DNA of 17,714 nucleotides from Methanoregula sp. (lineage in GTDB: Archaea; Halobacteriota; Methanomicrobia; Methanomicrobiales; Methanospirillaceae): positions 1 to 17,714 of the forward strand of contig PMKW01000167.1 of assembly GCA_003157895.1 (NCBI GenBank). The letters run 5' to 3'. The notes beneath the pieces were generated by a model, which saw only the letters and a program-made list of their open reading frames with translations, had not been told where the DNA came from and did not search any database. Below, one piece after another: positions 6,807 through 15,354 of the stretch (the first letter of the stretch is position 1; each line of letters starts with the position of its first letter). Both the position numbers and the translations under genes were made by a program.

Positions 6807-8702
6807 ATGGCATCCGAACAGGGTATGAGCGGGATCGATACGCGGGCGATTACTGCCGAACTTATTGACAAGCTGCCGCTCTGGATAGACAAAGTCTACC
6901 AGTTCGACAGCCATACCCTTGCCGTCCGTCTCAACGGGGAGAACAAGGCACGTTACCAGTTCATCATCGAAGCCGGCAGGAGGGCCCATTTCGTCAAAGA
7001 CCTTCCCGAACCCCCCAAGAACCCGCCCCAGTTTGCCATGCTGCTGCGCAAACACCTCTCCGGAGGAAAAGTGCTCGGCATCCGGCAGCTCGGGCTCGAG
7101 CGCATCATCATCTTCGATATCGGCAAGGGTGAGACCACCTTCCACCTCATCCTGGAGCTCTATGATGAGGGAAATGTCATCCTCGCCGATGAAAAATACG
7201 TAATCATCAAGCCGCTCCGTCACCACCGGTTCAGGGACCGGGAGGTGATCCCCCGTGTTCTCTATACCATGAGCCCGTCGGACCCGACAGCATCGGTGGA
7301 AAACCTTGCTGCTGCGCTGAAAAACGACGACCGTGACCTTGTCCGGGCGCTGGCTGTCGGGTGCATGCTGGGCGGATCGTACGCTGAATATATCTGCCGG
7401 AAAGCCGGCCTTCCCAAGACCATGCCCGCAGCCTCGGCGGACCCGGTGGTGATCTTCCGGGAGCTGGAGAACCTGTCCGATGCCGTCATGCATGCCCAAA
7501 GCCCGGTTGTCACAAAAAAACACTGCGAACCCGTCGACCTCCTGGGGGAACCGGAGGCACAGCACTTCTTAACCTTCTCGGAGGCCCTCGAATCATTTTA
7601 CCCGCTGACCAAGGCCGAACGGAAGACTGCCGAAGCCAGGCCTAAACTGTCCAAGGAAGAACGGATCCTGAAATACCAGAAGTCGGCAGTAAAAAAATTC
7701 GATACCAGGATCGAGAATACCGAAACGATCGTTGCAGCCATTTATGAGAATTACGCCTTCGTAAATATGGTGATCACCTCGCTTGATGCAGCCAGCAGAC
7801 AGCACTCCTGGCAGGAGATAGAAAAACAGCTGAAGGAAATGCAGTCGGATGAGGCAAAAAAGATTGTTGCGTTCCACCCGGAGGAAGCTTCCGTGGATAT
7901 CGACATCGGGAAGATTGTCAGGATCCATGTCCACGAGGGCCTCGAGCAGAATGCCGGCCGTTACCACGATGTGATAAAGAAGTTCAAAAAGAAGAAGGCC
8001 GGCGCTCTTGCCGCGATGAAAACCGTCCCGGTAAAAAAGAAGGTGCAGAAACGGGATTTTGTCCCGCTAAAAAAACTCTGGTACCACCGCTTCCGCTGGT
8101 TCATCACCAGCGACGGCGTTGTTGTCCTCGGGGGCAGGGATGCCTCCCAGAACGAGGAACTGGTCAAGAAATACATGACCGGCGGCGACCTGTTCGTGCA
8201 TGCCGATGTGCATGGGGCCAGTGTTGTTATTGTCAAAGGAAAGACGGGGAATATGGATGAAGTGGCGCAGTTTGCCGCATCGTACTCCGGGGCCTGGAGG
8301 AGCGGGCATTTTTCGGCAGACGTGTACAGTGCCCTGCCGTCCCAGGTAAGCAAGACGCCGGAGTCCGGCGAGTTTGTTTCCCGGGGATCGTTCATTGTCC
8401 GTGGCGAACGCACCTGGTACCGGAATGTCCCGCTTGCTGTCGGGATAGGGCTGATGCTCGAACCCCAGGCTGCTGTCATCGGGGGGCCGCCTTCAGTCAT
8501 CCGGGGAAAAACAAAAGCATACAGCGAACTCAGGCCCGGGCAGTTCGAGCCCAACGATGTGGCAAAAAAAGTCCTGCGCATCCTTAAGCAGAACGTGACG
8601 GAAGAGGAAGAAAAAGCCCTCAAGGCCATCCTGAATACCGAGCAGGTGGCGGCATTTGTTCCGCCCGGCGCTTCAGACATAACAGGTCATCATGAAGGCT
8701 GA
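6807..8702 (+). CDS. rqcH: NEMF/Rqc2/RqcH homologue, ribosome quality-control factor
   Basis: A 631-residue NFACT protein that binds the large ribosomal subunit still holding peptidyl-tRNA and, in bacteria and eukaryotes, directs template-free tailing of the trapped chain. Order of parts: NFACT-N domain about 10-170; helix-hairpin-helix region about 175-202 (VGCMLGGSYAEYICRKAG); coiled coil about 281-345, rich in Lys and Glu; basic linker about 385-420 with Lys clusters; then the NFACT-R domain from about 422 (LWYHRFRWFITSDG, then VVLGGRDASQNEELV). Length is typical. The conserved Asp-Arg tailing pair of Rqc2 appears as Glu98-Arg99 in LGLERI. The start at ATG 6807 is plausible; ATG 6825 (MSGIDTRAI) is an alternative, and neither has a strong binding site. 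Pelota overlaps its last 11 bases. Confidence 0.93.
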   Translation: MASEQGMSGIDTRAITAELIDKLPLWIDKVYQFDSHTLAVRLNGENKARYQFIIEAGRRAHFVKDLPEPPKNPPQFAMLLRKHLSGGKVLGIRQLGLERIIIFDIGKGETTFHLILELYDEGNVILADEKYVIIKPLRHHRFRDREVIPRVLYTMSPSDPTASVENLAAALKNDDRDLVRALAVGCMLGGSYAEYICRKAGLPKTMPAASADPVVIFRELENLSDAVMHAQSPVVTKKHCEPVDLLGEPEAQHFLTFSEALESFYPLTKAERKTAEARPKLSKEERILKYQKSAVKKFDTRIENTETIVAAIYENYAFVNMVITSLDAASRQHSWQEIEKQLKEMQSDEAKKIVAFHPEEASVDIDIGKIVRIHVHEGLEQNAGRYHDVIKKFKKKKAGALAAMKTVPVKKKVQKRDFVPLKKLWYHRFRWFITSDGVVVLGGRDASQNEELVKKYMTGGDLFVHADVHGASVVIVKGKTGNMDEVAQFAASYSGAWRSGHFSADVYSALPSQVSKTPESGEFVSRGSFIVRGERTWYRNVPLAVGIGLMLEPQAAVIGGPPSVIRGKTKAYSELRPGQFEPNDVAKKVLRILKQNVTEEEEKALKAILNTEQVAAFVPPGASDITGHHEG

Positions 8703-9720
8703 GTACGGGGAACTGAAAGGAGGCTATGGGGAGATCCGGTTATTCCCGGAGAGCATCGACGACCTCTGGCACCTCCGGCACCTCATTGGTATCGGCGACC
8801 TGGTGTTCGCGACTACCTTCCGGAGTGTTGACGCGGCTACGGACAAGATCCGGCCGGAGAAGGTGGAGAAGCGGCCGGTCCGGCTCGGGGTCCGGGTCGA
8901 GCGGGTGGAATTTTCCGAGCACGGGGTCCGCCTGCGCCTTTTCGGGATCATCGAACATGGCGTGGATGCCGGTGCGCATCATACCATCAATGTCGAGACC
9001 GGGTTTGAAATTTCCGTTATCCGGCAGTGGCGCCCGGTGGATCTCGAACGGGTGGAACGGGCCGTAAAGGCTTCCGTATACGGGGTCATCCATATCCTGA
9101 CCATTGAGGAAGGGGAGGCCGAACTCTTCCGGCTCCGGCAGTACGGCCCCGAGAGCGTGATCACCGTAACTGTCGGGAGCGGAAAGGGTGCAGAGACCGG
9201 TTCCCACACGACATTTTTCGACCAGCTGATCTCCTCCATCCAGAATATCTCCGGCCCGCTTATTATCGCCGGTCCCGGGTTTGTCAAGGACGATTTTGTA
9301 AAATATGCAAAGAGCAGGTCCTGTGCAGGCATCGACCATGCAGTTGTTGTCGAGACTAAAAGGATCGGCCGCGGGGCAGTCCAGGAACTGGTCGGCAAGG
9401 GAGCGCTTGAGAAACTGATGGACGACCTCCAGCTTGAGCGGGAAGTGAAGATAATGGACGAGGTGCTGCTGCGCATATCCCGGGATGGTGCGGTTGCCTA
9501 TGGCCTCAGGGAAGTCCGGGAGGCCATCGGGTACGGGGCGGCCGAACAGGTCCTGATCGCCGACACCCTCCTGCGGGATAAAGAGGTCATGCACCTGATC
9601 GATGATGCGGAGACCCAGCGCGCCACGATCATTGTCCTCTCCTCGGAATTCGAGCCGGGCGAGCGTCTTGTCGCACTGGGCGGGATTGCCGCGCTGCTCC
9701 GCTACCGGCTGGCAAAATAA
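8692..9720 (+). CDS. pelA: Archaeal pelota (aPelota/Dom34), mRNA surveillance and ribosome rescue
   Basis: A 342-residue cytoplasmic eRF1-like factor. Brought to empty or stalled A sites by aEF1A, it then triggers ribosome splitting by ABCE1. The N-terminal domain (1-125) is the Sm-like decoding mimic, including the GDLVFATTFR strand and GAHHTI at 94-99. The central domain (about 128-255) has AGPGFVKDDF at 193-202 and lacks the GGQ of release factors, as expected for pelota. The C-terminal domain (about 260-342) includes RATIIVLSSEFEPGERL. Full length and intact. The ATG lies inside the end of rqcH (11-base overlap, ATGAAGGCTGA) with AGGTCATC just upstream, so translation is probably coupled. 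Its stop lies six bases from the stop of the convergent surface-protein gene. Confidence 0.97.
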   Translation: MKAEYGELKGGYGEIRLFPESIDDLWHLRHLIGIGDLVFATTFRSVDAATDKIRPEKVEKRPVRLGVRVERVEFSEHGVRLRLFGIIEHGVDAGAHHTINVETGFEISVIRQWRPVDLERVERAVKASVYGVIHILTIEEGEAELFRLRQYGPESVITVTVGSGKGAETGSHTTFFDQLISSIQNISGPLIIAGPGFVKDDFVKYAKSRSCAGIDHAVVVETKRIGRGAVQELVGKGALEKLMDDLQLEREVKIMDEVLLRISRDGAVAYGLREVREAIGYGAAEQVLIADTLLRDKEVMHLIDDAETQRATIIVLSSEFEPGERLVALGGIAALLRYRLAK

Positions 9721-9726
9721 GAGTGA

Positions 9727-12700
9727 TTACATCCCGGAACCCGGGGATCTTCCCAGCATCACCAGATAGCTGGAAATACCGATAATGATGACCGCAATAA
9801 AGGGGATCACATTATTCGTTACAATTCCTGCCACCCAGGTTATCGCGCTCATGAATATGTTCACGGCTGTTGCCGGTGGCGGGGCTATCACAGGGGCTGC
9901 AGCCGGGACCGGCAGGGGGGTCGTCACCGCTGTTATGACCGGTGAAGACGAGGGGCGGGTCTGCCCAAACAGGGCAAAACTGCAGAAGTGGGATACCTGT
10001 ACCGTGACGATTCCGGTCGATGGATCGTAACTTGTGGGCAGATCCTGCCAGGTACTGGATTTTGTATCGAACGATTTTACCGAGTAGTCCTGCCCCCATT
10101 GTGCCTGCGGGACGGCGAGGGAGAGCTGGATCGGTTGCGAGAAGGTCGCCCCATCGGGGCCGATCTCATACGCCATTCCGGCAAATGTGAATACTGATCC
10201 GGGCGGTACGGGAGGGAGGGAGCCCGGTGGCAGTGTTTTTATCGTTATTTCATTAAGCGGTTTCCCTGTGGTATCCTTTGCAACGAGCCCCTCACTGATG
10301 GATATTGTTGCCAGCCCGTCGGTAGACCGGAGGAGGGTGGCCTGGGAAACCACGCCATCGGCATTGGTATAGATTTTTGCCGATGTGCCGGGATCTGCCG
10401 GAACCGGAGTCTGTGTGGCCGTCACATTCGGGGAGGGGGTGGGGGCTGGTGTTTTGACAGCCCCCGTCACTACCGGGCTGATATCGCTGTCAGATTCTGA
10501 AGGCGGGTTGACTTGTGGTGAGGGCGGACTTATATGGCTCTGGATCGTGAGGGTGATTAACTGGAGGGGGTTGCCGGAACCGGAGAGTTTCGCTAGTGCA
10601 AATGTTGAAAAGTACAGGGTATTGGAAGGGATATCGGCTTCGAAGTATTCAAGATGGTTGACAGTGTCATTGCGGATAAACCGGGTCGGGATGACCATCC
10701 CTGCAAGATTCCCGTTGGCATCATATCCCGTACCGATGATATAGGTCTCGCTCCTGCCGGTTCCGATATCTGAGATCCCTTTCACCCATGCAGAACCGGC
10801 GCTCAGGTTCAATATCAGTGAGGATGGATCCGAGAGGTTGTTCTTTGTGACTTTCATGGTATACCCTACATCCATGGTTGAGAATTTTGATCCATGGATG
10901 ATCGCAATGAACGGGGTTGTGTCTGAGGGAAGAAATCCTTCGAATACCCGGGTAAGGAAATATGCAGGCTCATTATACTGCCCCATAACCGCATTATAAC
11001 TCATCCTCAGGTTGGAACCGATCCCTGAGGAGAACGACGTGGGTTGAAGCTCCCGGATTATCAGGGGGCCCGGGGTGATCCTTCCCGTGATGGTCGAGGG
11101 CCCTTCGCTGAACCCCGAAGCATCGCCAGAACTGAATACGATCTTCTGCCAGCCATATTCAGCATCGGGAAAAGCGGTCAGTGTCTTCTTGTCGGCACTC
11201 AGAGTGTATGTCGGAATAGCGGCTTTATCAAACGCCAAGGATTGCGATGATCCGTTGCCTGATACGGAGATCCCCGTGACGTTTGTGAATGAATATTCTT
11301 CCAGCCCGTTTATTGCCGTTACATATGCCGGCCGTGATCGTTTGCCATTTCCAAAGCTGTTGGTTGCTGTCAGATTGACGGTATAGGTACCTGCGGATGT
11401 ATAGATATAAGAGGGATTCCGGATGACTGCGGTCCCGCCGTCGCCGAACTCCCAGGACCATCCGGTCGGCGAATTGGTTGCCGTTCCCATGAAAGAGACG
11501 GAAAGGGGTACCATCCCTTCTGTCGGTGTCCCGGTGAAGTCGACAGAGGGGATTCCCACGGATACTGCCTGGGAGTCGGATGCATTCCGGCAATACGGTG
11601 TTCCTGCAAGGAGCCTTGCCGAATAGATACCGTTTGAAGAGTAGAGGTGATTGATGTTTTTTGTGGTACCTGAAGAACCGTCCCCGAAATCCCACCACCA
11701 GTGGGTGAGGGTGCCCGAGGAGAGATCCTTCATGCTCACCAGGAGAGGGGATGGGCCTCCGGTGGGAGATATTGAAATAATAATCGGAGGACAGGGTGCA
11801 GTACTGCCATACGTGAACATATAGATATTATTGTTCCCATCACGGTTATCGACCCAGATCACGCGCGAATCCGGCGTAATAAGGATGGGTGCATTATCCG
11901 GGTCTCCGACAACTCCTTCTCCTGAAGGCAGCGAGGCGGAGCTGGTGATTTGATCGGGCGATGAAGAAGAAGTGGTCGTATTGACAAAGACCTCGAACGG
12001 TCCTGATCCTGTGCCGGAAGTATCTTCCACCCAGCTGTAATAGGTTGCGCAGACAGCGACGCTGGTAACGGGATCTCCCGCAAAATACGTGGGCAGCGGT
12101 ATTGTTGTCGTCAGATCATTGGTGTAAATGGTGTAGGAGTCGTCATACCAGATAATCCTGTTTCCGTTGATCACCGGGCGGTTCTGGCCTGCACCCGGTA
12201 TCCCGGGGGTGACATTTACCGTTGCCCAGCCGGCATACGTTGTGTTCATGAAGACATCCCGTTGTCCGTTCCTGCTGTCCTGCCAGAGGATATGGTTTCC
12301 GGAAATGGAGGGATTTGTCTGATCGCTGGCATCGGTGTCCGGGGTGAGATCGAAAAGTGTTGATGACGATATATTATACATAAGAATATCTGAAGTCGGG
12401 GATGCTGCCGGTTTGTCCTGCCAGACGATAAGGTTTCCGTCGACAACAGGATTATCTTTTACAGAAGTGGGAAGGTTCAGCAGGTGGGCTGCCGGGCTGG
12501 CAGTTGTGAGATCCGCATAATAAAGAGAAGAAGAACCGATCCCGTTATTTTCAGCCCAGATAACACGGTTGCCCCTGATATCAGGGGAGTGTGAAGAGAG
12601 CGTGGCATCGGGGAGGGTGAGCTGGACACCTGAATTGTAATTATAGGCAATAATATCGTTATAGCCGGGGCATCGTTCCTGCCAGACAATCCAGCCGTTG

Positions 12701-12861
12701 TCAGCTGATGGATGGACATTCTCACAGGAAGGATTGGCGGAGAATGAGATGCGTGTCTCGGTTCCTGGAGGTGCAGCTGACGCTGCTGATATCAGAACGA
12801 GAGAAAAAGCAAGAATGAGTAATGCGATCCTGCCACTTCTGCTCTTTCCTTCCTGTTCCAT
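9727..12861 (-). CDS. Exported TolB-like propeller / PKD surface protein with C-terminal membrane anchor
   Basis: A 1044-residue predicted envelope protein. An N-terminal signal peptide covers residues 11-30 (RIALLILAFSLVLISAASA). Residues about 35-355 hold repeated blades of the type DNGWIVWQE, GNRVIWAE, GNLIVWQD, GNHILWQDSRNG, GNRIIWYD and SRVIWVDNRDGN, typical of TolB-like beta-propellers. Two PKD domains follow, about 362-436 (WWWDFGDGS) and 437-517 (WSWEFGDGG). Next come a beta-rich region of about 300 residues that I do not recognise and a Pro/Ser/Thr-rich linker. After that there is a ZU5-like segment (GATFSQPIQLSL, ending VSHFCSFALFG) and one hydrophobic helix 10-40 residues before the C-terminus. 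Many N-x-S/T sites suit an extracellular glycoprotein. The start is supported by AGGTGAT nine bases before the ATG. It follows the peptidase gene by 29 bases and is probably cotranscribed. Function unknown; adhesion or sugar/protein binding is a guess. Confidence 0.88.
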   Translation of the reverse strand: MEQEGKSRSGRIALLILAFSLVLISAASAAPPGTETRISFSANPSCENVHPSADNGWIVWQERCPGYNDIIAYNYNSGVQLTLPDATLSSHSPDIRGNRVIWAENNGIGSSSLYYADLTTASPAAHLLNLPTSVKDNPVVDGNLIVWQDKPAASPTSDILMYNISSSTLFDLTPDTDASDQTNPSISGNHILWQDSRNGQRDVFMNTTYAGWATVNVTPGIPGAGQNRPVINGNRIIWYDDSYTIYTNDLTTTIPLPTYFAGDPVTSVAVCATYYSWVEDTSGTGSGPFEVFVNTTTSSSSPDQITSSASLPSGEGVVGDPDNAPILITPDSRVIWVDNRDGNNNIYMFTYGSTAPCPPIIISISPTGGPSPLLVSMKDLSSGTLTHWWWDFGDGSSGTTKNINHLYSSNGIYSARLLAGTPYCRNASDSQAVSVGIPSVDFTGTPTEGMVPLSVSFMGTATNSPTGWSWEFGDGGTAVIRNPSYIYTSAGTYTVNLTATNSFGNGKRSRPAYVTAINGLEEYSFTNVTGISVSGNGSSQSLAFDKAAIPTYTLSADKKTLTAFPDAEYGWQKIVFSSGDASGFSEGPSTITGRITPGPLIIRELQPTSFSSGIGSNLRMSYNAVMGQYNEPAYFLTRVFEGFLPSDTTPFIAIIHGSKFSTMDVGYTMKVTKNNLSDPSSLILNLSAGSAWVKGISDIGTGRSETYIIGTGYDANGNLAGMVIPTRFIRNDTVNHLEYFEADIPSNTLYFSTFALAKLSGSGNPLQLITLTIQSHISPPSPQVNPPSESDSDISPVVTGAVKTPAPTPSPNVTATQTPVPADPGTSAKIYTNADGVVSQATLLRSTDGLATISISEGLVAKDTTGKPLNEITIKTLPPGSLPPVPPGSVFTFAGMAYEIGPDGATFSQPIQLSLAVPQAQWGQDYSVKSFDTKSSTWQDLPTSYDPSTGIVTVQVSHFCSFALFGQTRPSSSPVITAVTTPLPVPAAAPVIAPPPATAVNIFMSAITWVAGIVTNNVIPFIAVIIIGISSYLVMLGRSPGSGM

Positions 12862-12890
12862 GGTTTATCATCACCTGATATTCATTTGAA

Positions 12891-14225
12891 TTATACAACC
12901 CACCCGAATCCTGCGAAATACGTGTTGAAGACTGTTGTGGCAAGACCGAAAATACCCAGGGTCGATATGGGCCCAAGGGATTGTGGGTGACTTAAGTTAC
13001 TGGGCTGATAATTCCCGGTGGAAAGATATGGTTGGAGCGTCGTGAACGCGGGATCACCGGGTCCGAATTGCACACCCCACGGGTTCCGGAGGATGATATA
13101 TTTTGTCGTTCCGTTATCCGGGGAGAATGTCCCCAGCACGGAGTAGGAATGTTTGGCAACAAGTATCGGAGGAAAAGCAGGACAGGTGTCTTTCGTCCAT
13201 GCAACAGTCGGATAAACCGTCGTGGTGGAATTATTGGTACCGACGATGTTCTGATTGGTAGTATTGTTGCAGGTGGTCAATTTGTTATAACAGTCGGTTC
13301 CCGGACTGGCCGTATCGAACAGGGTGGGACTGGCTGTATCGGTGGTAGAGTTTGGATGATACACCTTGCCGGTTATTTCTCCAAGCGCTGCCATGGGATC
13401 ATAATAAGAAAATGCCCCGATTTCTGGATCGTACGCAGGATTGGGGAAGTTCCCTCTTTGTGCATTATTAAGCGAGCTCATAAGGAGACCTCTGAATTCC
13501 GCATATCCTTTCTCCCAGGCCATCGGCCACATACATCCGTTTGCCGATGGCTGGGTAAAAACCGGGCTCCCCCCTGTATCTACAGGAAAGCTGGCTGTGA
13601 CCGTGGTGGGATGTTGCGCGTCATTTCTAAAATAAATTTTAGTAATCATATTTTGCGGAAATGTCGGATATTGTCTCCAGACCCGAGAATACAACGCAGC
13701 ATGGAAATAACAATCCACTGCCGCACCCTGAGTTATATCGCCAATAATATCCCATGCATTATTGGTAGGTTTGTTCATATAGGGAATCGTAAAATTACTA
13801 TATCTATCAGGGGGATTCGTGTGCACGGGACTTGAAGCCCCGGCACCGGATGATCTTTTGGAAATACCCTCAGAACCTGTGAGATAATCTTTGGGGATTT
13901 TATACAATACATGAATCCCTTTCAGGGGTTTGTATAACGGGGAAAGTTTTGGATTGAAGAGGTTTTTCGCAAGATCCTTTTCCGACCAGCCTTCCGGCAT
14001 TTGTTCGTTCTTGCTGAAATGAGCATACATCAATGCGAGATTGACTGGTTTATAAAGATCAACTTTTTCCTTGAAGAGGGGCGTTATTGGTGGCGTTATT
14101 AATGGTTTCAGCAGTTTCAGGAGCGCATAGGGATTCATGACCCCGATCTTTCTCGGTTTTACGGTCTTTGATCTCTGTGTTTGTCCGACTGAACTTCTTT
14201 CAGAAATTTTTTTTGCAGCACACAT
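12891..14225 (-). CDS. Calpain-family (C2-like) cysteine peptidase
   Basis: A 444-residue predicted peptidase. Three calpain core blocks occur in the right order. The first is ITQGAAVDCYFHAALYS with catalytic Cys172. The second is MWPMAWEKGYAEFRG at about 232-246, equivalent to the calpain WPxLxEKAYAK helix. The third is KHSYSVLGTF with His359, followed by IILRNPWG with Asn381. The RNPWG ending separates it from papain-type enzymes (NSWG). The N-terminal 130 residues are basic and unlike any domain I know. Between blocks two and three lies a Thr/Asn/Cys-rich insert. There is no signal peptide, so it is probably cytoplasmic or exported by other means. I chose ATG 14225 because AGGTGTATCGT precedes it; GTG 14234 is possible. 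Calpains are rare in archaea, and the gene looks more A/T-rich than its flanks, which suggests acquisition. It is followed 29 bases later by the propeller protein. Confidence 0.82.
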   Translation of the reverse strand: MCAAKKISERSSVGQTQRSKTVKPRKIGVMNPYALLKLLKPLITPPITPLFKEKVDLYKPVNLALMYAHFSKNEQMPEGWSEKDLAKNLFNPKLSPLYKPLKGIHVLYKIPKDYLTGSEGISKRSSGAGASSPVHTNPPDRYSNFTIPYMNKPTNNAWDIIGDITQGAAVDCYFHAALYSRVWRQYPTFPQNMITKIYFRNDAQHPTTVTASFPVDTGGSPVFTQPSANGCMWPMAWEKGYAEFRGLLMSSLNNAQRGNFPNPAYDPEIGAFSYYDPMAALGEITGKVYHPNSTTDTASPTLFDTASPGTDCYNKLTTCNNTTNQNIVGTNNSTTTVYPTVAWTKDTCPAFPPILVAKHSYSVLGTFSPDNGTTKYIILRNPWGVQFGPGDPAFTTLQPYLSTGNYQPSNLSHPQSLGPISTLGIFGLATTVFNTYFAGFGWVV

Positions 14226-14270
14226 ACGATACACCTACACCTTGAGTTATATGGATACTATCTTTACAAT

Positions 14271-14279
14271 AATATAAGC
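14271..14279 (-). promoter_or_regulatory. TATA box of the peptidase/propeller operon
   Basis: GCTTATATT on the minus strand, about 46-54 bases before the ATG at 14225, sits in very A/T-rich DNA. It predicts a start near 14248 and a leader of about 23 bases containing the AGGTGT binding site. Confidence 0.5.
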
Positions 14280-14289
14280 TTTATTATTC

Positions 14290-14352
14290 AAAAAAAAGGG
14301 TTAGAAAATAGATCTACGGAACCAGCTGTAAAATATGTCTTCTCTAAAAAAT
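14290..14352 (-). terminator. T tracts ending the HEAT-repeat operon
   Basis: On the minus strand a six-T run at about 14351-14346 and an eight-T run at about 14298-14291 lie downstream of the stop at 14387. They suit U-tract termination before the peptidase promoter. Confidence 0.5.
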
Positions 14353-14386
14353 TATGGTGAGAGCGGAGGTTTAATCCAGGAATCCG

Positions 14387-15349
14387 TCATGCCGGCTCCT
14401 CCGGCATGTTCTTTGCAAGGTACCATGCATGCACCGCGAGAAGTATGTAGAGCGGGTACAGGAGGAGGTAACTATTATTTTCTCCCTCGGCCTTCCAGAG
14501 CCAGAGCGTGATCTGGAGTTCGATCTGGAAGATCATGATACCCCACCATTTGCCGAGGTACCCGTACCCGAGGCCCGGGAGCAGGAAGTTGAGAAAGCCT
14601 GCAACCAGAGGATTTTTCTGTATGCGCGGTCTCTGGTATAACCCGCGGGGGAGGTACATCGGCGGCACGCCGCACTTCTGGGACGCGAGGACAGCTTCCC
14701 ACCGCACCTGACGATCGGCATCGCCCAGAGACCGGATGAGGGCCGGACCCGCTTCCCTGTTGCCGATTTCGCCAAGCACCCGGACCGCACGGACCCTGAC
14801 ATCACTGTCGGTATCACGGAGGAGGCTGAAGAGAGGTGCAAGGGCGGACACTCCCATGGCCCGTAACCGGTCCCAGTCCTGCATGGCTGCGTAATGCCAG
14901 GCCCACCCGGTTTCACCGGAAGGCTGGTAGCCGTTTTTCTCGAGCGATAGTGCAGACCCGAACCGCACGTATTTATCCGGGTCCTCAAGTCCCAGGAGGA
15001 GCGGCGCAATCGCTTCACGACTGCCCATCTCCCCAAGCGCTATAACCGCCTGCCAGCGGACCTCGCTGCCGGGGTCCTTCATCATGTCCGCAAGGGCCGA
15101 TACCGCACCGGAATCTTTGATCTTTGCAAGGGCGCCGATGGCGCCAAGCCGGAGGAGCCGGTTCTTTCCCTTCAGCGCAAGGATAAGCGGCCCGACCGCC
15201 GCCGGCCCGATATCACCCAGCGCATGGACTGCAGCTGACTGGACAATCGGATCCCTGCAGGAAAGGGCCCCAATAAGCCCGGGGATATCCCGTTTTTTTA
15301 TAAGCGCCCCGACATCGGGTTTTCTTTTCGGGATCAGGTCGAGAAGCAT
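14387..15349 (-). CDS. HEAT-repeat protein with TM2-like membrane domain (downstream paralogue)
   Basis: A 320-residue protein. About 25-230 consist of EZ/PBS-lyase-type HEAT repeats of about 31 residues (for example DPIVQSAAVHALGDIG, GSEVRWQAVIALGEMG, DSDVRVRAVRVLGEIG). A non-standard repeat follows GYQPSGETGWAWHYAAMQDWDRL. The C-terminus has NPLVAGFLNFLLPGLGYGYLGKWWG, a TM2-like turn, plus further hydrophobic segments, so it is membrane-anchored by its tail with the repeats probably in the cytoplasm. The repeats lack lyase residues and are expected to bind protein. The ATG at 15349 has TGTGATCC just upstream and lies five bases after the stop of its paralogue, so the two are cotranscribed. 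The frame extends upstream to 15517, but that part overlaps the paralogue and is not real. Exact function unknown. Confidence 0.85.
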   Translation of the reverse strand: MLLDLIPKRKPDVGALIKKRDIPGLIGALSCRDPIVQSAAVHALGDIGPAAVGPLILALKGKNRLLRLGAIGALAKIKDSGAVSALADMMKDPGSEVRWQAVIALGEMGSREAIAPLLLGLEDPDKYVRFGSALSLEKNGYQPSGETGWAWHYAAMQDWDRLRAMGVSALAPLFSLLRDTDSDVRVRAVRVLGEIGNREAGPALIRSLGDADRQVRWEAVLASQKCGVPPMYLPRGLYQRPRIQKNPLVAGFLNFLLPGLGYGYLGKWWGIMIFQIELQITLWLWKAEGENNSYLLLYPLYILLAVHAWYLAKNMPEEPA

Positions 15350-15354
15350 CGGGA

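Noticed and set aside
8740..9594. Long open frame (284 codons) on the minus strand
   Set aside because: Antisense to pelota, which is full length and conserved; a consequence of GC-rich codon use.
13032..13835. Long open frame (267 codons) on the plus strand
   Set aside because: It lies wholly opposite the calpain-like gene, whose catalytic motifs fix the real frame; its translation has no recognisable domain.
12891..14225. Papain (C1) or transglutaminase-type enzyme
   Set aside because: The RNPWG ending, HSYSVL and the WPMAWEKGYAEF helix fit calpain, not the NSWG/GSCW pattern of papain.
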